DNA from: Bacillota bacterium
GTDB lineage: Bacteria > Bacillota_A > Clostridia > DSM-8532
Length of the DNA stretch: 22,571 nt
Direction: 5' to 3'
Assembly (NCBI GenBank): GCA_023424865.1
Contig: JAFADM010000079.1
Location: 1-22,571, forward strand
Shown: piece by piece, positions 6,539 to 14,403 of the stretch
Numbering within the stretch: position 1 is the first letter of the stretch
How the letters are laid out: every line of letters starts with the position of its first letter
Position numbers and translations under genes: made by a program
Notes under the pieces: generated by a model
Database searches by the model: none
What the model was told of the DNA's origin: nothing
The model's input: only the letters and a program-made list of their open reading frames with translations

Positions 6539-7888
6539 ATGAGTAGCGTGATAAAGTTAAATGCGTCCGTCTACACGCGTGTCGGATACGCAAGAGAAAA
6601 AAACACGAACTCTTTTTATCTGAACGGAAAATTTGCTTCCGAACAGCATATAGAAAATGTACAGGCCGCTTTGGAAAACAGAGGGGAAGAATACCTCTTT
6701 GCCGTTGCGGATAATATGATATGCGAAGATAAGGATCTTGAGGCCAATTTGTCCATCCTCAAGGAACTGGGCCGGTTTCATGAAAAAATTATGGTCAGCG
6801 GCGCCGATGTGGAATCCAAGGCAGAAGAGCTGGAATCCAGGGTTGGTGAAGCGGAACGACTGATTGAAAGCTATCTTGATATTAAAAAGATTCCTGAATC
6901 GGATCTGAAAAGGAAAACCGGTTTTGGAGGCATTCTTCTTTCCGAAGGCCGTCTGGTGGCTGTGACCCATGGCAATTGCCGCATTTTCAGGATGCATGAG
7001 GGTATGTTCCGCGCCATGGCATCCTCCGTTTCCCGTGCCAAACGTAATATTGATTCACGTAAATTGTCCGACGAGGATGAGGAAGAGTATGAGGGCCAGG
7101 AGGAAGGCGACAACATTATACTTCCCGGCTATGAAAATAAAAACGATTCGGTTCTTTCGGATTACTATGAGCTTTCACCAGGGGATATGATTTTAATTTG
7201 CAGCAACGGACTACATATGGCTCTGGGAGAAGAAAAAATTGAAGACATCCTTTCTCTGAGAAGCGACAGCAGCTTCATTTCTCACAAGCTGGTGGACGAG
7301 GCCATGAAAAGAAACTTTGACGGTGATTTGACGGCCATGGTCATCGAAGTTGAAAAAATTACCGAAAACGGAAATACACCTGTACGCAAATCTGCTCCCA
7401 CCAGACAACAAACCATGAAAACAAAAGTGGATAAGCTTAATAAGGCGCCTGCCGTTACTTATAAATACAACCGCAAACAGTCCTCCAAGCACCAAAGCGC
7501 CGTGTTTATGGTTTTGGTAGTGCTTACTACAGGCGTATTAATTGTTCTTTTATTCCTTATGATTGCTTCTCTTATGAATACGGGAAAGGAAGGCATCAGC
7601 ACCAATACACCCACACCCAGCTCTTCCTATTCACCCAGCCCCACACCCACGGAAACGGCTACTCCGGAGCCAACACCCACTCCTACGCCTACTCCCACAC
7701 CCACACCGCAGGAAACCATTCATAAGGTGGCGGCGGGAGAAAGCATTAACTCCATTGTACGCAAGTACTACGGGGATACGGCATTGGTGGACAAGCTGTG
7801 TAAGTATAATAATATTACTGAGCCTGATAAAATCCAAATTAACCAGGAAATCAAGATTCCGCCTAAGGAAGTTTTGGCAAGTTATTAA
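6539..7888 (+). CDS. Membrane protein with degenerate PP2C-like domain, TM helix, Thr-Pro linker and LysM domain
   Basis: The 449-residue protein has an intracellular N-terminal domain (about 1-275) patterned like PP2C phosphatases: REKNTNSFYL, YLFAVADNM, TGFGGILL, THGNCRIFRM, GDMILICSNGL and DGDLTAMVI correspond to the usual family blocks. Several metal-binding positions differ. The NED aspartate is Ser25, DGMGG is DNMIC, and SDG is SNG. It may therefore be a pseudophosphatase or bind an effector. An acidic insert (EDEEEYEGQEE) lies near 179-189. A single membrane helix spans about 321-345, followed by a (TP)n linker (about 357-391) and a LysM domain (about 395-443) that should bind peptidoglycan outside. 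The design suggests a wall-to-cytoplasm signalling protein, which is inference. The start is set by AGAGGAG six bases upstream. It is monocistronic, with a terminator directly after it. Confidence 0.75.
   Translation: MSSVIKLNASVYTRVGYAREKNTNSFYLNGKFASEQHIENVQAALENRGEEYLFAVADNMICEDKDLEANLSILKELGRFHEKIMVSGADVESKAEELESRVGEAERLIESYLDIKKIPESDLKRKTGFGGILLSEGRLVAVTHGNCRIFRMHEGMFRAMASSVSRAKRNIDSRKLSDEDEEEYEGQEEGDNIILPGYENKNDSVLSDYYELSPGDMILICSNGLHMALGEEKIEDILSLRSDSSFISHKLVDEAMKRNFDGDLTAMVIEVEKITENGNTPVRKSAPTRQQTMKTKVDKLNKAPAVTYKYNRKQSSKHQSAVFMVLVVLTTGVLIVLLFLMIASLMNTGKEGISTNTPTPSSSYSPSPTPTETATPEPTPTPTPTPTPTPQETIHKVAAGESINSIVRKYYGDTALVDKLCKYNNITEPDKIQINQEIKIPPKEVLASY
7611..7708 (+). repeat. Low-complexity ACACCC/ACTCCT repeat coding a Thr-Pro linker
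   Basis: An imperfect six-base tandem repeat encodes alternating Thr and Pro with some Ser and Glu, linking the membrane helix to the LysM domain. Such repeats can vary in length between strains. Confidence 0.7.
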
Positions 7889-7900
7889 AAAGCATAAAGA

Positions 7901-7935
7901 AAAAAGAGGGAGAGCAGCGAGCTTTCCCTCTTTTT
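7901..7935. terminator. Bidirectional intrinsic terminator between the LysM and AraC genes
   Basis: AAAAAGAGGGA (7901-7911) pairs with TCCCTCTTTTT (7925-7935). Flanking T-runs exist on both strands, so it can end the LysM gene (plus) and the AraC-type regulator mRNA (minus). The latter would then carry a 3' untranslated region of about 160-190 bases that includes the antisense of repeat copy 2. Confidence 0.8.
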
Positions 7936-7944
7936 GCTGCTAAC

Positions 7945-7995
7945 CCTTTGGGTAAGCAAATCGGGATAAAAGGGGTTGGGTGTCCCCGAGCTTTT
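7945..7995 (+). repeat. Intergenic repeat, copy 2 (after the LysM gene)
   Basis: Partner of the element at 1796-1851: CCTTTG, AAGCAAATC, a GGGG/CCCC hairpin around TTGGGTG, and GAGCTTTT. The 5' hairpin here is ACCC-TTT-GGGT, where copy 1 has CTTT-GCG-AAAG, so a hairpin is kept although its sequence changes. No plus-strand gene follows, unlike copy 1. Bases 7996-8096 beyond it hold only a short GCCAG/CTGGC hairpin (8019-8038). Confidence 0.6.
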
Positions 7996-8096
7996 CATTG
8001 TGGGATGCGTCCAGGGAAGCCAGCTCGCATGAACTGGCGGTAAAACTGGAAAAGTGTTTATATGCATTAATTTGCAGGTTGTACTTGGTAGGAGAA

Positions 8097-10337
8097 TTAA
8101 CGGCTGTTGAGCAGTCGGTATTCTAGCGGGGTTACCCCTGTCAGAGTTTTGAATTTCCGTGTGAAATTGGATTGATCCTGATAGCCCACAAGCTCGACGA
8201 TTTCCTGAATGCTGAGCTGAGTTCCGGTGAGCAGGTTTTTTGCGTGAGCCATACGGATTTTCATAGCCGTGTCCCATATGGTGCTGCCTACCTCTTGCTT
8301 AAAGCGCTTATTGAGGCTGGTTTGAGAAATCTGGAAATGATCCGCCATTTCATCCACCGAAAAGTGGCTTTTAAGAGCGTTTTCACTAAGATATTGAACA
8401 TAAATCTCCTGCATGCCGGGAAGCCGTTCCCGACTTGTTTGGACAAAGCCGCACAACTTGCGGGCAAGGCTGTTGACTGCATTTATAAGTACTTCAGGGT
8501 CGCCTGAGTGCAGAAGATTGTATAAATCGTCCCCGTGCAAGGCAGCAGATACCCTGCAGTGCTTCCTTACGTCCTGTGCCGCCTGGCTGAGGGCTTCATA
8601 CCAGAAAAGGCGCAGCATGGAATAATAGGTCTTGGCCTCCTTGAGCCTCTGGTGAATGAGGCCTATATGATTCAGAGTGGATTCCAGTTCACCTGCACGA
8701 ATGGCCTGACGGAGGCCCATGGCCATTTCTCCCCACTGCTCCTGCCAGGAGGATGGTTCCTCAAAGAGGCGACCGTGAATAAGAATTTCATCAGAACCGG
8801 TGCCGACAGAGTATTCCAGGGCTATCTGGGCCTCAATAAGGGATTTTCCGGCTTCTCCCGCCGTTCCGATACCAACTGCACCGTGGGGCTGAAAGAGATC
8901 CGCAAGCTTCATGACATAGTCCTGGACAAGCTTATTGTCGGAGATGAGGTCCGGGTTGGAAGAAAGCAGAAGGAGGATAAGCTGTCCCTGCTTCATGCCG
9001 GACATGCTCATAATCTGGAAGGGGTTTTCAGGATTATTGGAAAAGGCATTAAGCCTGCGGGTGCGGTATTCCCTTTCAAGGCCGGTACTGTCCAGGTCAT
9101 TTATTAATACCACACGTATAGCCATTTCACTGGGATTATAGCCAAGGGATTCCACAAGAGAGCTCTCCTGACTCCAAACGATAGCTTCTCCTGAGAGGAT
9201 ACGGTAGGCCAAATGCTCCTTCAGGGCATCCTGGTTAAGAAGTGTTCGGTTTTCCAGCCTGTTTTTTTCATTTAGCAGACAGGCAAAGGATTCCCGGATT
9301 TGATCCAGCTCGTTAAGGCTTTCCTTGGAAAGGGGAATAGCGCTTCCGATCTCGCTCTTCAGCCGTTTGACGGGATTATAATTGTAATGTGTAAGAAGGA
9401 TGAGTACCAGGGTCCCTGCAATTAAGGTTGCCAGTATAAACAGGCCGGAGATGGCCCGGGCATGATCAAGGCTCCGGTTGATCGTGGCCATTGGAAATAC
9501 GCTGGCATACTTCCACGGAAACGATTCGGATGCGGTAAAGGTGGCCAGATAGCGCTGACCGTGATCCCCTTTTAAAATAACAGCCTCCATATCAACCGCA
9601 CCACCCTTGATAAGGCCGGAAATTTCGTCGTCGGCAGCGGGATTCCGTCCTGGGGAAGCAAAAAGAATATCTCCGCCGTCCGTAACAATATAGGACGAGG
9701 TGCTGTCATTCCCGGTCTTAGAGGCAATAAGCCTGTTTATCTGTGTGGAGTTGACCATAAAGATGGCAGTACCGTACTGCCCCACGCCGTAGGAGAATTG
9801 AAGGGGGAATGCAAATAAAAGGTAGTCTCCCGCATTGTTGCCGTTTATCATGACCTTGGAAACACGCCGTACCTCCGGCTTGCCTTTCGGTGCGTCCTTA
9901 TCTGTGTACCCGGCCATATTCAGCCCCTCAATGGTATATACCGCATTAAAGGTATCGGAGGTATAAGAGCCCTTCTGGGTATAAAAAAAGTGTTCCCCCC
10001 GATAGGCAATGATGATGTCGCTGATAAAGGAATTGGTCAGGGTGTAATTTTGAAGAAGTTCCCCGGCCACATTGCTTTTTAAGGGATTTTCAAAAAAGCG
10101 GAAGGGGCGCAGATCCTCCTGACGGGTCATCTGGGTGGCGGTTTGGTACAATTGGGCTACCTGCATGTCCAACACTGTCTGAATGCGGGACAGGGTGTTC
10201 TGCTCGTTTCGGATGAGCTCATTTTCGAGCTGGCCGGAAAAGAAGCTGAAAATGAACAGGCTGAAAGCGGTAAGCGGCAAAAAAAGCAATGCCAGATTAG
10301 ATAAAAAATAACGAAAACGGATGCTTTTTCTTTTCAT
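8097..10337 (-). CDS. Membrane-anchored AraC-family sensor-regulator
   Basis: A 746-residue one-component regulator that likely senses an extracellular sugar signal and activates the adjacent transporter. TM1 spans about 11-33. An extracellular Cache-like sensor region covers about 35-290 (for example SFISDIIIAYRG, GTAIFMVNSTQI, YIVTDGGDILFAS). TM2 spans about 297-317, followed by a HAMP-like linker beginning NPVKRLKSEI. A cytoplasmic middle domain leads to a C-terminal AraC double helix-turn-helix (about 646-746) with VDEMADHFQISQTSLNKRF and EIVELVGYQDQSNFTRKF. GAGGGAG seven bases before the ATG supports the start. This layout is common beside LplA/YtcP-type transporters in Paenibacillus and clostridia. 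It is divergent from the permease genes, with 261 bases between. It is not a two-component response regulator because no receiver domain is present. Confidence 0.88.
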   Translation of the reverse strand: MKRKSIRFRYFLSNLALLFLPLTAFSLFIFSFFSGQLENELIRNEQNTLSRIQTVLDMQVAQLYQTATQMTRQEDLRPFRFFENPLKSNVAGELLQNYTLTNSFISDIIIAYRGEHFFYTQKGSYTSDTFNAVYTIEGLNMAGYTDKDAPKGKPEVRRVSKVMINGNNAGDYLLFAFPLQFSYGVGQYGTAIFMVNSTQINRLIASKTGNDSTSSYIVTDGGDILFASPGRNPAADDEISGLIKGGAVDMEAVILKGDHGQRYLATFTASESFPWKYASVFPMATINRSLDHARAISGLFILATLIAGTLVLILLTHYNYNPVKRLKSEIGSAIPLSKESLNELDQIRESFACLLNEKNRLENRTLLNQDALKEHLAYRILSGEAIVWSQESSLVESLGYNPSEMAIRVVLINDLDSTGLEREYRTRRLNAFSNNPENPFQIMSMSGMKQGQLILLLLSSNPDLISDNKLVQDYVMKLADLFQPHGAVGIGTAGEAGKSLIEAQIALEYSVGTGSDEILIHGRLFEEPSSWQEQWGEMAMGLRQAIRAGELESTLNHIGLIHQRLKEAKTYYSMLRLFWYEALSQAAQDVRKHCRVSAALHGDDLYNLLHSGDPEVLINAVNSLARKLCGFVQTSRERLPGMQEIYVQYLSENALKSHFSVDEMADHFQISQTSLNKRFKQEVGSTIWDTAMKIRMAHAKNLLTGTQLSIQEIVELVGYQDQSNFTRKFKTLTGVTPLEYRLLNSR

Positions 10338-10402
10338 GCGACGCTCCCTCTTTTTAACTGGAATAACTTCCCTTTTTTCATTCCTTTAACCGTACTTCCT
10401 TC

Positions 10403-10432
10403 AACGTAGCATCTAAGCTTTAAACTTGTCAA
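10403..10432 (-). promoter_or_regulatory. Possible promoter of the AraC-type gene
   Basis: On the minus strand, TTGACA (10432-10427) is consensus. An 18-base spacer leads to TACGTT (10408-10403), a weak -10 box. The position, about 65 bases before the start codon, is reasonable. Confidence 0.45.
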
Positions 10433-10502
10433 TAAATCCTGGACAAAAGATGCTTTAATGCAGAAAATACATATACGTTTATGAATAACATAGCCCATTT
10501 GT

Positions 10503-10545
10503 CGGATTTGCACAGGATTAACGGATTTACTCATTGTTCCGGTTT
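10503..10545 (+). promoter_or_regulatory. Candidate AraC-type operator: three phased repeats
   Basis: CGGATTT at 10503-10509, CGGATTT at 10522-10528 and CGGTTT at 10540-10545 recur at 19- and 18-base spacing. They run up to and just past the presumed -35 box of the transporter operon. AraC-type activators often bind direct repeats near this spacing. Binding by the neighbouring regulator is inferred, not shown. Confidence 0.4.
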
Positions 10546-10562
10546 GACCCATTGCGTACAAT
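10534..10562 (+). promoter_or_regulatory. Probable activator-dependent promoter of the transporter operon
   Basis: TTGTTC (10534-10539), a 17-base spacer and TACAAT (10557-10562). The -10 box is good and the -35 box is poor, as expected of a promoter that needs an activator. The first gene starts 37 bases downstream. Confidence 0.5.
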
Positions 10563-10598
10563 AGCATCATTCACCCAGCAGCATAAGGAGAGATAAAA

Positions 10599-11549
10599 AT
10601 GCAGAACGGTCAAATGGTTATGCCAATATCAAAGAATAAACTGAAGTATCGCCTGGTGAAGGAATTTCGTGCCCATTATCAGCTTTATCTGCTTATCCTT
10701 CCCAGTCTTGCGTACATACTTATATTCAATTATGTTCCAATGTACGGGGTTCAGATTGCATTTAAAAAGTTTTCAGCAGGCCTGGGGATTTTGGATAGCC
10801 CATGGGTGGGTTTGGACAATTTCATGCGCTTTTTCAGCTCTTATTCCTCCCAACAGATTATCTTAAATACCCTGGAGCTGTCACTTTTAAATATTGCCTT
10901 TTCCTTTCCTGTTCCCGTGGTGCTTGCCCTTTTACTTAACCGGATGAGGAGCGAGAAATACAAGCGTTTGGTTCAGACTGTTACCTACGCGCCCCATTTT
11001 ATATCCATCGTAGTTATTGTAGGCATGCTTCATTTGTTTCTGTCTCCTACCACCGGAATTATCAACAAGCTTGTTGTACTGCTGGGGGGAGAGGCCCAGC
11101 TGTTTATGGGGGCTGCTTCCTGGTTCAGGCCGGTGTACATCCTGTCAGGTATCTGGCAAAGCACAGGGTGGGGAATGATACTGTACCTGGCCACTCTGGC
11201 CGGGGTGGATCCGTCCCTTTATGAGGCAAGCTACATGGATGGAGCCACTAAATGGCAGCAAATACGCTATATCGATGTTCCCGCGCTTATGGAGGTTTTT
11301 GTCATCGTCCTTATCCTGCGTATGGGAAGCATCATGAATACGGATTTTGAAAAGGTTTATCTCATGCAGTCCACTTTAAACTTAAGCACCTCGGAGCTTA
11401 TCAGCACCTATGTGTACAAGGTGGGCCTGCTGCAGGCGGATTACAGCTACTCGGCGGCCGTGGGCCTTTTCAACAGTGTGGTTAATACGGTGATGCTCCT
11501 TCTGGTGAACGGTTCGTCAAAAAGGCTCACCGGTTCAAGTCTTTTCTAA
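10599..11549 (+). CDS. Sugar ABC transporter permease (LplB/UgpA-like, CUT1)
   Basis: Inner-membrane permease of a CUT1 sugar importer. The 316-residue protein has a first membrane helix near 28-48 with the family-typical FNYVPMYGVQIAF, then further hydrophobic spans. The EAA loop that contacts the ATPase is EASYMDGA at 209-216, followed by PALMEVFVIV. AAGGAGA before the ATG supports the start. It is followed after 42 bases by the second permease at its preferred start and then by a binding lipoprotein, so the three form one operon. No ATP-binding subunit gene is present, so a shared MsmX/UgpC-type ATPase elsewhere is expected. The substrate is unknown. Confidence 0.93.
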   Translation: MQNGQMVMPISKNKLKYRLVKEFRAHYQLYLLILPSLAYILIFNYVPMYGVQIAFKKFSAGLGILDSPWVGLDNFMRFFSSYSSQQIILNTLELSLLNIAFSFPVPVVLALLLNRMRSEKYKRLVQTVTYAPHFISIVVIVGMLHLFLSPTTGIINKLVVLLGGEAQLFMGAASWFRPVYILSGIWQSTGWGMILYLATLAGVDPSLYEASYMDGATKWQQIRYIDVPALMEVFVIVLILRMGSIMNTDFEKVYLMQSTLNLSTSELISTYVYKVGLLQADYSYSAAVGLFNSVVNTVMLLLVNGSSKRLTGSSLF

Positions 11550-11591
11550 TAAAAAGTTAAATGTCCAATGCTCATAAAAGGGGTCGTTAAA

Positions 11592-12476
11592 ATGCTGCAA
11601 AGATCAAAAGGTGACCGTCTGTTTGATATAACGGTCTATACCCTGTTTACAATTATTCTGCTCCTTGTGCTCTATCCCTTGTATTTCGTCGTTATTGCTT
11701 CTGTAAGTGACCCCGCCAAGGTTTTAAGCGGCGGTATTACCTTCTGGCCCAGAGGCTTTCAACTGGACGGTTATATGCGTATTTTCGAGCATAAGCGCAT
11801 ATGGAACGGTTATGGCAACAGCGTGAAATACACGGTTTTGGGAACCTTTCTAAACATACTGCTGACGCTCATGCTGGCCTACCCCCTTTCCCGTAGCGAT
11901 TTCAAAATGCGAAAGCCTCTTATGGTAATTCTCATGATCACCATGTATTTCAGCGGCGGACTTATTCCCACTTATCTGGTGGTAGATGGTCTGGGGCTTA
12001 CGGGAAAATGGCCGGTAATGATTATTCTGGGGGCCGTAAGTGTCTATAATGTCATTATTTCCAGAACCTTTATAAGCACAAGCATTCCCTCCGAGCTTCA
12101 GGATTCTGCCCATATTGACGGTTGCGACGACATACGCTATCTTTTCCGCATAGTCATTCCCCTGTCAAAAGCCCTTATTGCGGTACTGTGCCTTTACTAC
12201 GGCCTTAATCACTGGAACGGCTACTTTAACGCCATGATTTATCTCAGGGATAAGTCGGATTACCCGCTCCAACTGGTGCTTAGAGAAATTCTCAGCATGT
12301 CAAAAATCGATCAGGAGATGGTTGTGGATGTCCCCGGTATTGAAAAACAGCGGGAAATCGCTGAATCCATCAAGTACGGACTCATTATTGTGGCAAGCCT
12401 GCCCATGCTTGTTCTCTATCCCTTCCTGCAAAAATACTTTGTCAAGGGCATCATGCTGGGCTCGGTGAAGGGGTAA
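11592..12476 (+). CDS. Sugar ABC transporter permease (YtcP-like, CUT1)
   Basis: Second inner-membrane permease of the same importer, homologous in style to YtcP/UgpE. I prefer the ATG at 11592 (294 residues) over the in-frame ATG at 11568. The later one has AAAGGGG at proper spacing and begins MLQRSKGDRLFD, the usual family N-terminus. The first membrane helix is at about 16-37 (LLVLYPLYFVVIAS), and the EAA loop is ELQDSAHIDGCDD near 168-180. The C-terminus ends with KYFVKGIMLGSVKG, a conserved tail in this family. It should pair with the LplB-like protein and the lipoprotein at 12657. Confidence 0.92.
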   Translation: MLQRSKGDRLFDITVYTLFTIILLLVLYPLYFVVIASVSDPAKVLSGGITFWPRGFQLDGYMRIFEHKRIWNGYGNSVKYTVLGTFLNILLTLMLAYPLSRSDFKMRKPLMVILMITMYFSGGLIPTYLVVDGLGLTGKWPVMIILGAVSVYNVIISRTFISTSIPSELQDSAHIDGCDDIRYLFRIVIPLSKALIAVLCLYYGLNHWNGYFNAMIYLRDKSDYPLQLVLREILSMSKIDQEMVVDVPGIEKQREIAESIKYGLIIVASLPMLVLYPFLQKYFVKGIMLGSVKG

Positions 12477-12485
12477 GACAAGGTA

Positions 12486-12509
12486 TAATAATTCGAAAAG
12501 GTATTATTA
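12486..12509 (+). other. AT-rich hairpin between permease and binding-protein genes
   Basis: TAATAAT (12486-12492) and ATTATTA (12503-12509) form a perfect but weak stem. The 180-base gap before the lipoprotein gene also holds a GC-rich palindromic patch near 12545-12570. Such gaps often adjust expression of binding proteins relative to permeases. No clear promoter was found here. Confidence 0.25.
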
Positions 12510-12656
12510 AATGATTTAACCGTAGGAAAAGTTTAAGAGCCGCTGCTCCCAGAGCTCGGGGCCAGTCGCTTTTATATATTCCTTGCAAGCCTGATTGTTC
12601 CGGAGAAATGAGGTTTGTGAGAGAACAAGATTAATCCAGTCAGAGGAGGAAGAACC

Positions 12657-14258
12657 ATGAAAACATTGAGACCGCTTTTGGCCCTGCTTCTTGTCCTGAT
12701 GCTGCTTTCGGCCTGCGGTTCCGCCACGGGTGCGACACCCCAAGCCGGGCAGCCGTCCGCTTCGGCTCCGCCACAGGGGTCTGCCGCTACGGGGATTATG
12801 AACCCGGAGGGGCTTCCCATTGTGAAGGAGCCCTATACTTTAAAGCTAATGGGCTATCAGCACGATACGGTTTACAAGGATTTGAACGAATTGGGGATTG
12901 TTAAGGAGTGGGAAGCACAAACCGGCATCAAATTTGAGTTTGAGGTTGTTAATCCCGCGGACAAGGTTGAACGGGTCAACCTTGCTATTGCTACTAACAA
13001 TCTGCCCGATGTGTTTTACGGCAACATAGCAACCGATTTAGTGAAGAACGGAAGCGAGGGCACTTATCTGGCGTTGGAGGAGCTTATTGAGAAGTGGTGC
13101 CCCAATATAACGGCATTATTCAATGAACGGCCGGAGATTAAAAACACGGCCACAGCTCCTGACGGGCACATCTACGGCTTTCCGAAGTTCTATGAGACCG
13201 GTCAGCATAACTGCTACGGCTTCTATATTCATATGGATTGGCTGGAAGATACGGGCTTAGGCATGCCTCAAACAACGGACGAGCTGCTTACGGTATTGCG
13301 GGCCATGAAAGGGAAGGACCTCAATGGCAATGGCATAGCCGACGAATATCCTCTTGGTTTTACGTCTAAAGACAGCCTATTCAACTATGGAAACTTTTAC
13401 ACCTGGTTTGGTATGCCCGCCTACAACATCGTTTATGTGGGAGAGGACGGCAAAGTGGGCAGCGGCTTTACCCATCCCGGATACAAGGCGGGTCTTGACT
13501 TTGTGCATACCCTTTACAGTGAGGGCTTGTGCGATCCCGAGGTCTATACCCAGGATGTTCAGGCCTACCGTGCCAAGGTAAAGGAATATAAGTACGGATC
13601 ATTTTTTATGTTTGCACCCTATAATTCCTTCGGTACGGAGATGAACAAGGAGGATTACCGGTATGAGCTTGTTCCCGCTCCTAAAGCGCCTGACGGAAAT
13701 ACCGGCTGGGTATGGAATCCTACGACGCCGGAAACCAATGCCATGGTCATTACAAAGGCTTGCAGGAACCCTGAGATTGCCGCCCGGTTTGCCGACTATT
13801 GCGCCGAAACGGAAATGAGCCTTCAGCTTGGCGAGGGCCTACTGGGCCAAAACCTTTTATCCAATGGCGATGGTACTTACCATATGGCAAATCCCATGGG
13901 AGAGGGTGAAACCTTCGCAGGCTTCAGCTTCCATATCCTGACCCGGGATAGGTTAAAGCTTGTGGAGCCGGGCTTCTTAGCTACCCAGAGAGTGCCCCGC
14001 ACGGAATTGTATGAGCCTATCGTAAACAAAGACACCATTTATCCTTCCATTATGTCAACGGCAGAGGAAGCCGAGCAAATTGCCGTTCTTCAGACGGAGA
14101 TAATGAATTTTATTAACCAAAAGCAAGCCGAATGGGTGGTGAACGGAGACCTGGAAGAAGGCTGGGACGCTTATGTGAAGCAGCTTGAAGCCATGAAGCT
14201 CAACGACCTTATCGCCATTTATCAGACAATGTACGACCGTTATCTGGCCAATAAATAA
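12657..14258 (+). CDS. Sugar ABC transporter substrate-binding lipoprotein (LplA-like)
   Basis: Third gene of the transporter operon and its likely substrate-capturing subunit. The 533-residue protein has a signal peptide with lipobox LSAC, so Cys20 is the likely lipid anchor. A Ser/Ala/Pro/Gln-rich tether of about 30 residues follows, then a large bilobal binding fold. The segment KDLNGNGIADEYPLGF near 221-236 resembles the DxNxNGxxDE calcium-like loop common in this subfamily. AGGAGG seven bases before the ATG supports the start. It is similar in class to the lipoprotein at 109-1689 but not a recent copy, since the sequences differ throughout. The ligand is unknown. Confidence 0.93.
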   Translation: MKTLRPLLALLLVLMLLSACGSATGATPQAGQPSASAPPQGSAATGIMNPEGLPIVKEPYTLKLMGYQHDTVYKDLNELGIVKEWEAQTGIKFEFEVVNPADKVERVNLAIATNNLPDVFYGNIATDLVKNGSEGTYLALEELIEKWCPNITALFNERPEIKNTATAPDGHIYGFPKFYETGQHNCYGFYIHMDWLEDTGLGMPQTTDELLTVLRAMKGKDLNGNGIADEYPLGFTSKDSLFNYGNFYTWFGMPAYNIVYVGEDGKVGSGFTHPGYKAGLDFVHTLYSEGLCDPEVYTQDVQAYRAKVKEYKYGSFFMFAPYNSFGTEMNKEDYRYELVPAPKAPDGNTGWVWNPTTPETNAMVITKACRNPEIAARFADYCAETEMSLQLGEGLLGQNLLSNGDGTYHMANPMGEGETFAGFSFHILTRDRLKLVEPGFLATQRVPRTELYEPIVNKDTIYPSIMSTAEEAEQIAVLQTEIMNFINQKQAEWVVNGDLEEGWDAYVKQLEAMKLNDLIAIYQTMYDRYLANK

Positions 14259-14322
14259 AAATGGCCGGGGAGGCAGTGAAGGAAGGGAACCGATAGAAGG
14301 GGGCCCTTTAAAAGCTGACACA

Positions 14323-14359
14323 AGCAGGAGGCAGGTGAACGAATCACCTGCCTCCTGCT
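14323..14359. terminator. Perfect 16-bp hairpin between convergent genes
   Basis: AGCAGGAGGCAGGTGA (14323-14338) and its exact complement (14344-14359) flank a five-base loop. It sits between the convergent lipoprotein and phosphoglycerate mutase genes, as a shared terminator would. Neither side has a proper T-run, so termination efficiency is uncertain. mRNA 3'-end protection is the alternative. Confidence 0.55.
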
Positions 14360-14403
14360 CCTGTATCCGGATGGGAAAATCCGATATCCCTATTCATTTT
14401 TAA

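Noticed and set aside
7611..7708. Tandem repeats as a CRISPR or satellite array
   Set aside because: The repeats are in frame within a gene and encode a Thr-Pro linker between the membrane helix and LysM domain; there are no spacers.
11568..11591. Earlier ATG for the YtcP-like permease
   Set aside because: No ribosome binding site precedes it, while AAAGGGG precedes the ATG at 11592, which gives the normal family N-terminus.
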